This document shows, piece by piece, positions 34,447 to 44,108 of a stretch of 64,000 bases of DNA. The position numbers and the translations under genes are program-made. Origin of the DNA: Durusdinium trenchii (Eukaryota > Sar > Dinophyceae > Suessiales > Symbiodiniaceae). The stretch lies in assembly GCA_963970005.1 (NCBI GenBank), contig CAXAMN010004191.1:230907-294906 (forward strand), read 5' to 3'. How positions within the stretch are numbered: position 1 is the first letter of the stretch; every line of letters begins with the position of its first letter. The notes below the pieces were generated by a model. The model did not search any database, was not told the origin of the DNA, and worked only from the letters and a program-made list of their open reading frames with translations.

Positions 34447-35167
34447 TTGATCGGGATGAAGGATACGAAACTGCCGAGCAGACCGGACGGGGTCCCAACT
34501 ACCCAGCGATTATCCAGTGTCTCCTACAATACCAAGCTCGCATCCTACACAATGACATGATTTACTTAATAGTGGACAACAGAGGCCCAGGGGAAGTTCC
34601 ATACTGGCCCGCATTTGAAAAATGGTGGCTCTCGCGCTGTCGGCTGGTTGGACCGCGCCAAGAAAGAACTGATGTCTTGTGGATCACTTGGCATGGCGCC
34701 TGATGATCCAAAGCACAATGAAAAGGTAGGTCTCCTACTGGTCACAGAAGCACACCTGGAATACAACGCAGGCCTTGTCATTTCGATAGGGAGCCAGGGT
34801 CGACCAAGTCCAATCACCAGCCATTCTACTGCTGAGGTATTGGCGGAAGAGCTGGCTGACTATCGCTCCCAGCTCCTCGCCATGGCACGGCCTCCAGTAA
34901 ATCCCACAGTGCTCCCAAAAAAGGAACCATGTTTACCCCGCTAGTAGGAGCGCCTATGGGAAACTCCCTTGACCTTGGCCATGTACGGTAGTTACATGTG
35001 CAGGACATTTTGGCCAATGCCAATACACCCCCCCCAGGCCACTGACACCGTAGAAGGGTTGCCGATTCGCTGGCCCAAGAGGGCCCATCCAGGCGCCTTG
35101 TCTGCGGCGGGGCAAGAAAGAACACCGTGGCTTACCCGGTGGGCGCGTGCCACCTTCGAACAAGGTT

Positions 35168-35315
35168 GTCTATCCAAATGCCACATGATGTGCAGGGTGC
35201 CCTTCTCACCCCCCTTACAGACTTGCACTCACAACTTTGTGGTTTAGTATATGTTGCCTAGCTACTTTCCCTTTTGCACCCGCAGGCAGATGATCATGCA
35301 CATAGACATGAGTGA
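35168..35315 (+). pseudogene. Family B remnant (B2), last 45 codons only
   Basis: Reads (C/P)HDVQGALLTPLTDLHSQLCGLVYVA, then TAG where B3 has TGG, then LLSLLHPQADDHA. Nearly identical to the C-terminus of B3. It is joined without gap to the truncated A1, so a deletion removed the end of A1 and most of B2. Confidence 0.8.
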
Positions 35316-35453
35316 CACTGTCTACATGGCACGCTCTTGGAGCATGAACCTAGGGTCCATTTCCCCTCGGGGTGATAGATACTGTCCCGTGAGAGGTAAT
35401 CCCCAGCAGTAGAGCATGCTCAAATGTCTTCTCGGCTGTTGCATTGTGTATTT

Positions 35454-35473
35454 GCCGCAATTTTTGGCTCACA
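35454..35473 (+). other. Spliced-leader relic before A2
   Basis: GCCGCAATTTTTGGCTCACA, with TTTTGGCTCA intact, about 155 bases before the start of A2. Confidence 0.65.
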
Positions 35474-35568
35474 GCTGGTCCTAGGACCATGCCTTCGGGA
35501 GTGGAGTCATCCGAAGCGGACGTCACCCGGTTTGCATTCACCCTCGCTCGCGCCTGCCAGTGCCACTG

Positions 35569-35582
35569 CCAACCTTAGTTGG
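35569..35582 (+). repeat. CCTTAG mini-hairpin (leader of A2)
   Basis: CCAA-CCTTAG-TTGG. The same site before A3 and A4 has arms GCCA/TGGC and GCCAA/TTGGC. Confidence 0.7.
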
Positions 35583-35626
35583 TGGGGATTGCACAAGCCT
35601 TTTCGAGCTGCAGCTAGGCTAAACTT

Positions 35627-36745
35627 GTGTCACAGGATCCCTGGGAAGTGGATGACAATTCGTTGGACCTCAATGATAGCATAGATGATCAAATTAGAGT
35701 GCCTATGGCTTTCACACGGGCCAATGCGGACTGGCTCACAGAAGCTGGCCATGCTCACTTCGCCCAAGGCACTCCAGTTAGCGTCACGCAGGCCCAAGCA
35801 GATGCATACGCAGCCTTGGCAATGCCTGACCGCCTTGGTAGTCCTCTTGGTCTCGACTCCGCTCAACCAGCCCTAATGCTGTCGGATGTTCGTGCACAGC
35901 CGCCCAAACAGGACAAAGGCTGTGACACTCAAGAGACAGTAGGAGACCTACCAGACATAACAGCCATTATCCATATCCTAATGTTGCATCGAGAGCTCAT
36001 CATGCGCAATCATATGATCTATTTGATCGTGGATAATCGTCAGCCTGAAGCTGTCCCGCATTGGCCGGCCTTTGCAGCATGGTGGGCCTCGCGCCGGTGT
36101 CTCGTAGGCCCCCAAGAAGAGGCAACTGAAGTACTGTGGGTTTGTGCGGATGCTACTACTGGCCTTCACAAGATTCCCTACTACTGGGCAGGTGTTTTTG
36201 TCCTAGAGGCGGCACGTTTCCTGTACCCCGCACAGCACTTCGCACTCATTGACAATGACTGTGTACCAGTCACGCTTTTCGAAGTGCAAGACCTACTCCA
36301 GCTGGCGCATCAGCAGCACCAGTGGGTTGACCTAATAGGGTGTGCGTTCTGAGTCTCCCTCCTGCCAAGGAATTGGAATCTTGCTTTTCACAGAGGCCCA
36401 TTTGGAGTACAATGCAGAGTTGGTCATCTCGATAGGAAACCGCCACAAGATCAGCCCGATGGAGCGCGAAACTGGCGCTGCAGCGCTGGCTAAGAACCTC
36501 CAAGCGTGCCGCCTTGCATTAGTCTCAATCTCCCTCCAGCGTGGATGGTCGAGACCTGGAAACCAGTAGGAGGGTGTAAGTTCACAGGCTACTTCTCGGG
36601 CACTGTCGGCAACGGCGCACTGCGATTCTGCCTCTTGTCAAAATGGCGAGCGATTCGCCCACAAGCTTCCGAACTTTTCTCGGCACAAGTGCAGGGTGAC
36701 AGCCTTAGCTGTTGTCCAGCAGACGAGAATACTGCTGACCTCGAA
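35627..36745 (+). pseudogene. Family A copy 2 (A2), start lost, frameshifted, cut by E2a
   Basis: Starts at GTG where A3 and A4 have ATG (SQDPWEVDDNSLDL against SHDPWMEDSNSLDL). It is intact through the DND motif (FALIDNDCVPVTLFEV) to about 36340. A frameshift (GCAF-TGA) follows, then a second frame to the hydrolase-side start (WKPVGGCKFTGYFSG, FCLLSKWRAIR, DSLSCCPADEN). At 36745 homology ends in the poly(T) of element E2a. About 60 percent of the gene is missing. Confidence 0.8.
36699..36712 (+). repeat. CCTTAG mini-hairpin inside A2
   Basis: ACAG-CCTTAG-CTGT, coding for SLS. It corresponds to 41338 and 45687 in A3 and A4. Confidence 0.7.
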
Positions 36746-37000
36746 TTTTTTTCCACGAGTGCGGACGCCGTGTGGGCGGAGTGCCCAGGTCATCATTGAA
36801 GGGGAAGGAAACACAACATGATGAGGGGAAAAGAACACAAGCAACCCCAAAACCAAACAAAACCCACCAAACAAAAACCAGAACCAAAAACCAAAACGCC
36901 ACCCAGGGCCAGAGGCCGATTCCCCTCATCTAACAGTGTTTCCTCTGTACCAGGGTGAGACATGTGAAAAAGACTGTTAACTAACTAGGGGCCTGAATTC
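36746..37000 (-). mobile_element. Tail element E2a (minus orientation)
   Basis: T7, CCACGAGTGCGGACGCC, small hairpin GGGC/GCCC, and a large hairpin with outer arms AGGAAACAC (36806-36814)/GTGTTTCCT (36936-36944) and inner arms GATGAGGGGAA (36820-36830)/TTCCCCTCATC (36920-36930) around an A/C-rich loop. GGGGCCTGAATTC follows. The architecture is that of E1, with entirely different arm sequence. On the minus strand it lies about 1.0 kb downstream of LRR gene 4. It interrupts A2; no target duplication was found. Confidence 0.75.
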
Positions 37001-37765
37001 ACTATGAAAGTCGGACGGCATGGTCGGCGCAAGAGCGGAGTGCAGCGAAGCCTATCAAAGGGGCCTCGCCCCACCCACCAAGCTGTGACCAAGGGGGCCA
37101 CTGCATCGAATGGCAAAGACGATGATCAGGTGCTTTGCAAGACCTGCATTGTTTATTGTCAGCCAGTCTGACCCTTGCCCAGGGGAGTCAGTTGCTGCTC
37201 TGCCTAGCAAGCCATGGAAAAAGCCCATCTCGTTGCACAACCCTTTCAACTGATTGCACGACAGAGACGAGAGGCATGTCGATTGTCAGGCAGTGGAGGC
37301 AGAGACAACGAAAGGGGTTTGCTGACGATGGTGATGCCATCCCCCCCGAAGGGAGGTCACCTTTGCACCCCTTAGCATACAAGGAGTGCCATTGTGGTAC
37401 TCTCTGTTTCAAAAAGAGAGAGCGGCACTGAGTTGCAAAAAGTCTCCTGTTGCATGCAAGGCCCGGGTGAAACCAGTGAAACATGGACCTATCCTAGCAT
37501 GGTACTTGTGCCTCTTTGTACAGCAATGGTCATGGCGTGGTCACTGCAAGGAGACCCTGGCAACCTTCCATTACCATTCTCTACCACCCGCCTCTTAGGA
37601 GCGAAAGCTAAGGCTCTCATTCCTACAGGCTCACTGTAACGTAGTTACTGGGGCCGAAAGGATGGCTTAGCCTGAGCTTTCTTGAACCTGGCTCAAAAAA
37701 TTGAGACCGCAGAATAGCAGTCCATTCCCACTGTCATTTGCTTTGCCAGCTTAGCGTGTGGCTGC
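37001..37765. other. 3' flank between LRR gene 4 and tail E2a
   Basis: No gene recognised. It contains a minus-strand CCTTAG mini-hairpin at 37603-37618 (GAGAG-CCTTAG-CTTTC, one G-T pair). Confidence 0.5.
37603..37618 (-). repeat. CCTTAG mini-hairpin, downstream of LRR gene 4
   Basis: Minus strand: GAGAG-CCTTAG-CTTTC, five pairs including one G-T. Confidence 0.55.
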
Positions 37766-38938
37766 TTAGAAGTCGTCTCTCCATTGGTCATTGGCATTTG
37801 GCGGCAGGAATCGGAGCCATTGGGGCTTGTCCAATTGCTCGCATTTGTCAAAGGCATTGAGCCGGGCATATGTACCTCGCCATGCTTTGCTTTTCCCTTG
37901 TTTACGAACTGCTCGAAGCTGCGTACAGCCTGCAAAAGCACGCCGAGCAATGTAAAGCAGGGATGGTGGGATGCAGATTTCTTGCAGCGAGGTGCACTTA
38001 AGAAAGGCTTCTTGCTCTATGATGCGTAAGTTTCGGGAAAGGCTGAGTTGCTGTAGCTGTGAGCAGTGTGCAAAGGTTGAACCCAAAATTTCAATGACAT
38101 TCGTTTGGGACAAATCCACAGTTCGTAGCTGCTGGCAGCTCACGCACGCAGCCGTTCCTATCCTATTGAAATCTGACGGCAGATAGAGTGCGACTATACC
38201 TGCTTCCAAGAAGCAGCAGTCAGGCAGACTCCGGTTTAGATTAGTGGGGCCTTGCCCTTCCTTACCGAGGTCGAGGTGCTGGAGGGCCGTGCATCCTTGA
38301 AACACACGGGGCCGCAGTTGCGCTTGGGGGGCGAGTATATTGTCAGGGCACTGTGTCAATCCTATTTGGGTTAGGGAGCAACACTCCTCGAAGACCTTAG
38401 GGCCGAAATGTTGGCAGCCAGGGGCAATTACTACGCGCAAGGCTCGGCAGCATCTGAAAGCACCATGCAGCAGGCTGACTACCGTGTCTGGTAGGTGGAC
38501 CACTTGTAGCTGCCGACAGCTTCTCCACGCTGCTTCTCCTACAATCCTCATACCGGGTTCAACTAGGACATGTCGGACTTCCGTGTGAAAGGAGAAGGCT
38601 TGCGGTGGGATTTTGTCGTTCTTGCCTCGCGGCACTCTGATTGCCTTGGCTTCCCCTTTGATCTGCCCTTTGTGTGCTGCCTCTACTAAACACGGCCGAG
38701 CAATCACATAGTAGCAGTGGTTGGCTCTGAGTTTGCTCTGTATGGGATCTGCTAGGACTTGGTGGGTGTCGAGTTGCACAAATTGCAATTCACACCCAAT
38801 GCTACTACATCCTAAATAGGGGAGCTCTGCTAGTACGGCATTTTCAAAACTCCGAATGCCGGTATGTGCATTCAGGTCTACCTCAATGGACAGCTTCTCT
38901 CCTGCCAGCGTGAGGAAGGTGCAGGCCTGTGCCACCAT
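37766..38938 (-). CDS. LRR gene 4, BspA-type leucine-rich repeat protein, intact
   Basis: 390 codons from ATG 38938 (MVAQACTFLTLAGEKLS) to TAA. Residues 1-110 form the family N-terminal domain (SIGCELQFV, LADPIQSKL, YYVIARPC). Then come about ten LRRs of the AFxxCxxLxxVxLP type (AWRSCRQLQVVHLPDTV, AFLKCTSLQEICIPPSL, AFAGCTQLRAV), ending in the family end motif KPQWLRFLPP...QWRDDF. No signal peptide or membrane helix, so probably intracellular. BspA-type LRRs bind proteins; no partner can be inferred. It runs against the plus-strand array around it. A spliced-leader relic lies 71-91 bases upstream, and it has no introns, so it may be a reinserted cDNA. Tail E2a lies downstream. Confidence 0.8.
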   Translation of the reverse strand: MVAQACTFLTLAGEKLSIEVDLNAHTGIRSFENAVLAELPYLGCSSIGCELQFVQLDTHQVLADPIQSKLRANHCYYVIARPCLVEAAHKGQIKGEAKAIRVPRGKNDKIPPQAFSFHTEVRHVLVEPGMRIVGEAAWRSCRQLQVVHLPDTVVSLLHGAFRCCRALRVVIAPGCQHFGPKVFEECCSLTQIGLTQCPDNILAPQAQLRPRVFQGCTALQHLDLGKEGQGPTNLNRSLPDCCFLEAGIVALYLPSDFNRIGTAACVSCQQLRTVDLSQTNVIEILGSTFAHCSQLQQLSLSRNLRIIEQEAFLKCTSLQEICIPPSLLYIARRAFAGCTQLRAVRKQGKSKAWRGTYARLNAFDKCEQLDKPQWLRFLPPNANDQWRDDF

Positions 38939-39008
38939 CCCTTCTGCTCAGCAGTGAGGACTGAGCCTAGGCGTAGCAGCTGGCACATCACTAGCTTGAG
39001 GACTCTAG

Positions 39009-39029
39009 CTTGAGCCATGAGAGCTGCAG
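39009..39029 (-). other. Spliced-leader relic before LRR gene 4
   Basis: The minus strand ends TGGCTCAAG exactly, with CTGCAGC at the start. By eye 15 of 21 positions match the dinoflagellate leader. Confidence 0.65.
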
Positions 39030-39155
39030 TGTAGGTGTGTGTAGTTTCGTCGCCCTAGTACAGAGCGTTAGTGGCCATCCACTCCCTTGACTTAGAGACT
39101 GCATGCACGAATGGCTTGTGCCATGCACAAGGTCACAAGTTGACCTGGCCGGACT

Positions 39156-39169
39156 CGAGCTAAGGCTCG
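39156..39169 (-). repeat. CCTTAG mini-hairpin, downstream of LRR gene 5
   Basis: Minus strand: CGAG-CCTTAG-CTCG. The homologous place behind LRR gene 7 (about 55608) reads GCGAGCCTTATCTCG, with the core changed. Confidence 0.65.
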
Positions 39170-39213
39170 CGCCCATCCTGGATAGATTGTGGGAGAACCA
39201 CAGGCTGTTACAT

Positions 39214-39570
39214 TTAGACAGGGGCAGTTTTGGCTAAACCAGAGACATACCCTGTGTCCGGAATCATGTGTAGCCATGGTGGCCATCGCATGTCTGGGCA
39301 AATGGCAAAGGCGTTTTCTTCAGCATAAACCCCTCGCCATTTATGCCGGCCGGGCAACTTGACTAGCCTTTTGAAGGCAGCGCAGTCCAAGAAAGCTCTG
39401 CTCGCTATGTATTTAAGTGAGGGTGGTATAGCAAGTTCTGGCAGGGCTGCACAATTCATAAAGGCCTTAACTCGAATCGTATGGAGTGTCTTCGGGAGAC
39501 GAACTTCTTTGAGGCTCGTGCAGTGCACAAAGGCAAATTCTTGTATTTTCAAGGATTGCAGTGAATTCCT
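39214..39570 (-). pseudogene. LRR gene 5, C-terminal part, inverted fragment
   Basis: Minus-strand match to the last third of LRR gene 7: AFVHCTSLKEVRLPKTLHTIRVKAF, AFLDCAAFKRLVK, YAEENAFAICPDM and WPPWLHMIPD. The frame runs on past the place where gene 7 stops. Homology on this strand ends at about 39570, where the N-terminal part of the same gene family begins on the plus strand. Confidence 0.75.
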
Positions 39571-39578
39571 GCCCTCGC

Positions 39579-39655
39579 AGGAACTTCTAGAAGGGTATCC
39601 CATTGACAAAGTTCCGCTTGCTGTCCATGTCCCCATGAACCCAGAAAGCGCTGAC
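39579..39655 (+). pseudogene. LRR gene 5, N-terminal fragment on the opposite strand
   Basis: Plus strand reads QELLEGYPIDKVPLAVHVPMNPES, aligned with LGGYPIDQVPSAVHVPMNSE of LRR gene 7. It abuts the minus-strand fragment within about 10 bases. Confidence 0.7.
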
Positions 39656-39773
39656 ATGCTTTTGCAGCAACATGGTTTGCCTTTTTTCTTACCATATCTT
39701 TTGGAAGGGGGCCCCCTGCCATAAGCTAGAACCCTCATCGCCTTTTCTTTCGCTCGCGCCAGTCAGTGCAACT

Positions 39774-39789
39774 GCCAACCTTAGCTGGC
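39774..39789 (+). repeat. CCTTAG mini-hairpin (leader of A3)
   Basis: GCCAA-CCTTAG-CTGGC, with one mismatched inner pair. Confidence 0.6.
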
Positions 39790-41337
39790 GGGGGCTGCAC
39801 TCGTATTTTCGAGCAGAGCAACTCCAATGTCACATGACCCATGGATGGAGGACAGTAATTCGCTGGACCTAACTGATAGTGCGGAAGATAGAGTCCATGT
39901 GCCTTTTGCATTCACACGTGACCATGCGGATTGGCTCACAGCAGATGACCAGGCCAACTTTGCCCGGGGTACGGAGGCTAGTGTGACGCAGTCCCAGGCG
40001 GATGCTTATGCGGCAATGGCAATGCATGATACCCTCTGCAGTCCTCTTGGTCTTGATTCCGCTCGACCTACACTCGTGTTGTCTGATGTCCGCGCGCAGC
40101 CATCAAAAAAGGACGACGGGTATGCCACTCTGGAAGCAGAGGGAGACCTGCCTAATACTACTGCCATTATTCAGACACTAATGTTGCACCGAGACCTTAT
40201 CATGAGCAATCAAATGATCTATCTAATAGTGGACAATCGAATGCCGAGAGATGTCCCGCATTGGCCGGCTTTTGCAGCATGGTGGGCCTCACGTAGGTGC
40301 CTAGTGGGTCCCCAAGAAGAGGCAACTGACATACTTTGGGTTTGTGCAGATGCTACTACTGGCCTTCACAAGGTTCCATGCTACTGGGCAGGTGTTTTTG
40401 TCCTAGAGGCGGCACGTTTCCTGTACCCCGCACAGCACTTCGCACTCATTGACAATGACTGTACCAGTCACGCTTTTCGAAGTGCAAGACCTATCAGCAG
40501 CACCAGTGGGTTGATCTAATAGGGTGTGCGTCTAAGTCTAGCGGCATGCTGCTCTTCACAGAGGCCCACTTGGAATAAAATGCAGGTCTGGTTATTTCGA
40601 CAGGCAACCGCAGCAAGCACAGCCCACTGGAGTATGACACGACTGCTTTGGCCCTGGCAAAGAGCCTCCAGGAAAACCGCCTTGCCTTAGTGTCTAGAGC
40701 CAGACCACCCGTCAATCCGAGTGACACAGCCACAAGTGGCACTATGTTCACCCCATTTGTTGGGATAGCGATGCAAACCGCCCTTAACCCATGCATGGTC
40801 TGGTCCTTGTATGGACTACACATGCGCAAGCACTTTTGGCCTGGCCCAGTCACCAGCCCGGATGAATTTGGTGCTGGCAGTCAATCAAGTGGCCGCGGCA
40901 ATCCCATCCAAAGGCTCTCACCCCTGAAGGGAGAGAGCGAACTCCTTGGGTCACCAGCCGGGCTCGTGCCACCTTCAAGCAGGGAACACTGTCAGTGCTC
41001 CCCATGCCAACAGGACCATGCACAGTCACGTCGTTGCCAGGTGAACACCTTTGCGACCTGCCATATTTCATGCCTTTGGCAAGGCCAAAGTTGGAGCGCA
41101 GGCTGCCTTGCGAGATTGGAGCTGCAGGGTTGGGAAACCCTGCCGATCGCCATACTCGGCATGCCTAATCTGCCCCCAGCCTGGGTCATTGAGACTTGGA
41201 AACCAGTAGGTGGGTGCAAATTTACAGGCTACTTCTCCGGAGCAGCTGGGAACAGTGCTTTGCGCTTCTGCCTGCTGCTGAAGTGGCGGGCGATTCGTCC
41301 GCAAGCGACTGAACTCTTTCCAGCGCAACTGCAGGGG

Positions 41338-41353
41338 GACAGCCTTAGCTGTC
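41338..41353 (+). repeat. CCTTAG mini-hairpin inside A3
   Basis: GACAG-CCTTAG-CTGTC, coding DSLS. Confidence 0.7.
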
Positions 41354-42332
41354 TTCCGGCAGAGGACGGTGATGCAGACGTGGAGTCAGTTTCCACGCCC
41401 TCGTCTGACACTTCTGCCAGAAGAGCAGATAGACTTACTAAAGCAATGATCTAGACTCGACGCAGGGTGGTTGGGCACCTGACCCTCGTCCATGCACTCC
41501 CTGTCCGCAACGGCGGTCTCCTTTTTTTTTTGCCCTGGAGTCAAGTCGCCAAGCTGCGAGGGGTTGTTGCACTCCACACTGGGACATTGAAGCATGTCCG
41601 TATGAGCAACTGCAAGCAGCTCTGGCTTACCCCAAGTGTCTTGTCCCGGGAGAAAAAGAGCAGTTTCTGCAAGCCAACAATAACTTGATTTGTCAACTCC
41701 AAGGCTCGTTCAGCCCTTGGAAGGTGTTGCACCACAAGTGTTTGAAGCCATCTACCAGCGTCAGCAGGGTGAAATTCTGTGGGTCACTGTCCTGTGGATG
41801 ATTGCACGACTCAACGAGCACTGGATCGGTCATGACATCCCACCCTTACCCTCAGCATTTCAGATCAATTGTGGTGGTCTTGGGGACGAAGCCTTTGAAA
41901 GGGATGTCCCCCCGCACTTCCACTGCATGGGAAAGTCAAGTCTACGGGCCGTCACTCTCCCCCGCAGATGTTGATAAAGATCAGGAGTGTGGTGTTGCCT
42001 GTGCCTGGTCGACAGGGGTGCATGCAGTCGCCACCCTCTTCTCGCTCACGCAGAACCCTTGCCAGAAATGGGAAGACCTCGGGCATGGCAAAGCAGCCCT
42101 CCTGTACCAACGCACGCAGCATGTGCTGCAAGCAGCCCGGCTGCTCCCAGCTCACCGACGGCTGCCACACCAGGCCTTTCTCAGTGGTCTTTGGTGGAAA
42201 CTGCTTTCGCTACAGCCGCTTCGACTTGTTGCCCACTTGCCAGTGCTTGGGTGTCTTCAGCCGGCTGAGCAGGAAGATCCCACCCACTTCACGGTGAATG
42301 GCTTTGGTGCAGGCAGCTGCACTGGAGCAGTG

Positions 42333-42346
42333 ATTGCCTTAGCAAT
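42333..42346 (+). repeat. CCTTAG mini-hairpin inside A3, second site
   Basis: ATTG-CCTTAG-CAAT, coding IALAI. Confidence 0.65.
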
Positions 42347-42503
42347 TCGTTGCCTCTGGCCAGCCAGTCAGATCAGAGCGCGCCCAGGCGCCATTGCAAT
42401 GCCGAAGAGTGTATTAGCGGCACTCGTTGCCACCGCAGAGCCTGGCAGGCGTAACTACTGTCTTGTCCATGCTGCTGAATTGCTTGTGTGACTGGAAGCC
42501 GAC

Positions 42504-42996
42504 GCGGTGCTCTCGCAAGCCGCGCAACTCCCGGACACAGTGGAGCGAGGGGGCGCCACTGCTTCTGCAGATCCCCCACCTACTCACCCGGGGGGGAATG
42601 GCGAAGCCGCCAACCCTAGCGCCGGCCAGTGATTGGCCTCCCCGACAGGCCACAAGCAGTAGACTCCCGGCACAGCAGTGCATTACACAAGGAAATGTTC
42701 ATTACCGTGTTGCGGAAGACGGCACGCAAGAGCATCTACCACCGCCGCGTGCATTGCGCACCCAAAGAAGTGCCCTGTCCAGTGAACCTGAGACGAGACT
42801 GCTTGCTCCCCTTCCCCACTCTTTCATGGGCCCCCATAATTGTCTCCATTTGTCTCTGCAGACTTTTGGCTCAGAGTGAGAGAAATAGATTGACAGAATA
42901 GCTTGACAGCTCTTCTCTTGAATCACATCAGCCGACTCGACTCTCGACCTAGCCTGCGCACATCGGGGTAAAGACAAACTGCAAGTCGAACTAGCC
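42504..42996 (+). other. Spacer with spliced-leader relic at 42856-42876
   Basis: No gene. CTGCAGACTTTTGGCTCAGAG keeps CTTTTGGCTCA and lies about 120 bases before the ATG of B3. Confidence 0.6.
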
Positions 42997-43824
42997 ATGC
43001 AGGCGCATCCAGAACCTTTGTTCCTGGCAGATGATGGTACCTACGTTGATGTCACTGATTTTGTTCGTTTTGAACTAGACCATCAGGACATTCGATATGG
43101 GGTCTTAGACCTCATTGTAACCTTCGTCTATCGGGGGAGGAGAGAGCGGTGCTACTTACTTCATTTCTTCCCGGTTGATGCAGTCAAAGAAAACGTACAT
43201 ACCCCCTTCCCAGAATGGACAGAAGGGTTCGAATTTCCGCCAGCTCTGCTAAAGCTCCGGGCAACTGTTGAAGGGGCCATCATCCCGCTTTATCATCAGG
43301 GCTGTATTGCAATCAACACCAGGGGAGCCACAACGTATGGCACAAAGCGAACTCGACTCCGCAGGATGATTTTACACATACAGCACCACGAAAGCCACCT
43401 CCTTAATGTGCTGGCTGAAGCAGTGAGCCCTAGGCCCATTTCTGAGAACGCAGACCCCTTTGACATCTTTCTGCAGACGCGCCCCTTTTCAGCCTCCCTT
43501 CCTAGGCGAGTAGGCTTCTGGTCCACTACCGACAGACAACAACAGCATGTCCTTCGAGTAGACACGCAACCAGCTGCGCAACCGCCCCCACAGCGTCACA
43601 CAGACCGTACGCATCATCAGATCGAATCAGCCCTGCATGCAAGAGTGCAAAGTCTGCATGCATTGGTACAGGAAATTGAACAAACAGTGGACTCTTTGCC
43701 TCAAGATGTGCAGGGTGCGCTACTCACCCCCCTGACTGACCTACATACCCAGCTGTGTGGCCTGGTTTACGTAGCATGGTTATTTTCTCTATTACACCCA
43801 CATGCGGATGGCCACGATCAGTAG
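42997..43824 (+). CDS. Family B copy 3 (B3), intact, unknown function
   Basis: 275 codons, ATG 42997 (MQAHPEPLFLADDGTYVDV) to TAG. The N-terminal 130 residues look beta-rich (VTDFVRFELDHQD, YGVLDLIVTFVYRG, YLLHFFPV, FEFPPALLKL). The C-terminal part is helical (HARVQSLHALVQEIEQTVDSL, LTDLHTQLCGLVYVAWLF). There is no signal peptide, and the hydrophobic end is short. No family recognised. B1 is 281 codons and collinear, which supports this as a real gene family. It sits 285 bases before A4 on the same strand with a leader relic before each gene; the B-then-A order repeats three times. Confidence 0.7.
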   Translation: MQAHPEPLFLADDGTYVDVTDFVRFELDHQDIRYGVLDLIVTFVYRGRRERCYLLHFFPVDAVKENVHTPFPEWTEGFEFPPALLKLRATVEGAIIPLYHQGCIAINTRGATTYGTKRTRLRRMILHIQHHESHLLNVLAEAVSPRPISENADPFDIFLQTRPFSASLPRRVGFWSTTDRQQQHVLRVDTQPAAQPPPQRHTDRTHHQIESALHARVQSLHALVQEIEQTVDSLPQDVQGALLTPLTDLHTQLCGLVYVAWLFSLLHPHADGHDQ

Positions 43825-43940
43825 TGGCAGGGCCCCTGATATGCCCCTGACGTAACCGTGAGTCTCCCTCCATGCCACTATAGGTTGAACAGGTGTCCCC
43901 GGCACTATGCTTAATGCAGTTGATCTTTCATGAAAGCACT

Positions 43941-43960
43941 TTGCTGCAACGTTTGGCTCA
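43941..43960 (+). other. Spliced-leader relic before A4
   Basis: TTGCTGCAACGTTTGGCTCA, about 150 bases upstream of the A4 ATG. Homologous in position to the relic before A2. Confidence 0.6.
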
Positions 43961-43994
43961 CAGCAGGTCGTAGTGCCCTGCATGCAGGAGTGAG

Positions 43995-44010
43995 GTCAGC
44001 CTTAGCTGAC
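43995..44010 (+). repeat. CCTTAG mini-hairpin, leader of A4, first
   Basis: GTCAG-CCTTAG-CTGAC, perfect. Confidence 0.75.
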
Positions 44011-44055
44011 TTCATTCGTCTTGCCTGTTCGTGTGCTTTCGCCACCGGGGCACCT

Positions 44056-44071
44056 GCCAACCTTAGTTGGC
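44056..44071 (+). repeat. CCTTAG mini-hairpin, leader of A4, second
   Basis: GCCAA-CCTTAG-TTGGC, perfect. Confidence 0.75.
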
Positions 44072-44108
44072 GGGGGCTATACCTGCATTGTCATACAGAG
44101 AAACTAGA

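Larger units (their letters stand above)
33562..35165 (+). pseudogene. Family A copy 1 (A1), split by element E1c and internally deleted
   Basis: ATG at 33562 (MHHDAWAVSSDDELDLTD). The frame is interrupted at 33842 by tail element E1c and resumes after it (DRDEGYETAEQTG, MIYLIVDNRGPG, YWPAFEKWWLSR). The segment with the putative sugar-donor DND motif is deleted near 34690; the frame picks up at LLLVTEAHLEYNAGLVISIG, and homology ends at about 35165 (ATFEQG), fused directly to the B2 remnant. A4 shows what is missing: most of the second half. Non-functional. Confidence 0.8.
39827..42503 (+). pseudogene. Family A copy 3 (A3), several breaks and 3' end lost
   Basis: Begins with an intact ATG (MSHDPWMEDSNSLDLTD) and is close to A4 through the DND motif. 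Breaks: a small deletion and frame change at about 40460-40490, an in-frame TAA at about 40575 where A4 has TAT, more frame changes through 40850-41110 (hence the mixed frames), a TAG at 41452, and shifted frames through 41690-42480 covering the hydrolase-like part (the GxSxG region reads GFGAGSCTG, with the nucleophile Ser replaced). Homology ends just after CDWKPT at about 42503. Non-functional. Confidence 0.8.

Noticed and set aside
44067-44108. Upstream TTG start for A4
   Set aside because: The extra residues come from the leader region including a CCTTAG hairpin; A3 shares the ATG at the 44109 position.
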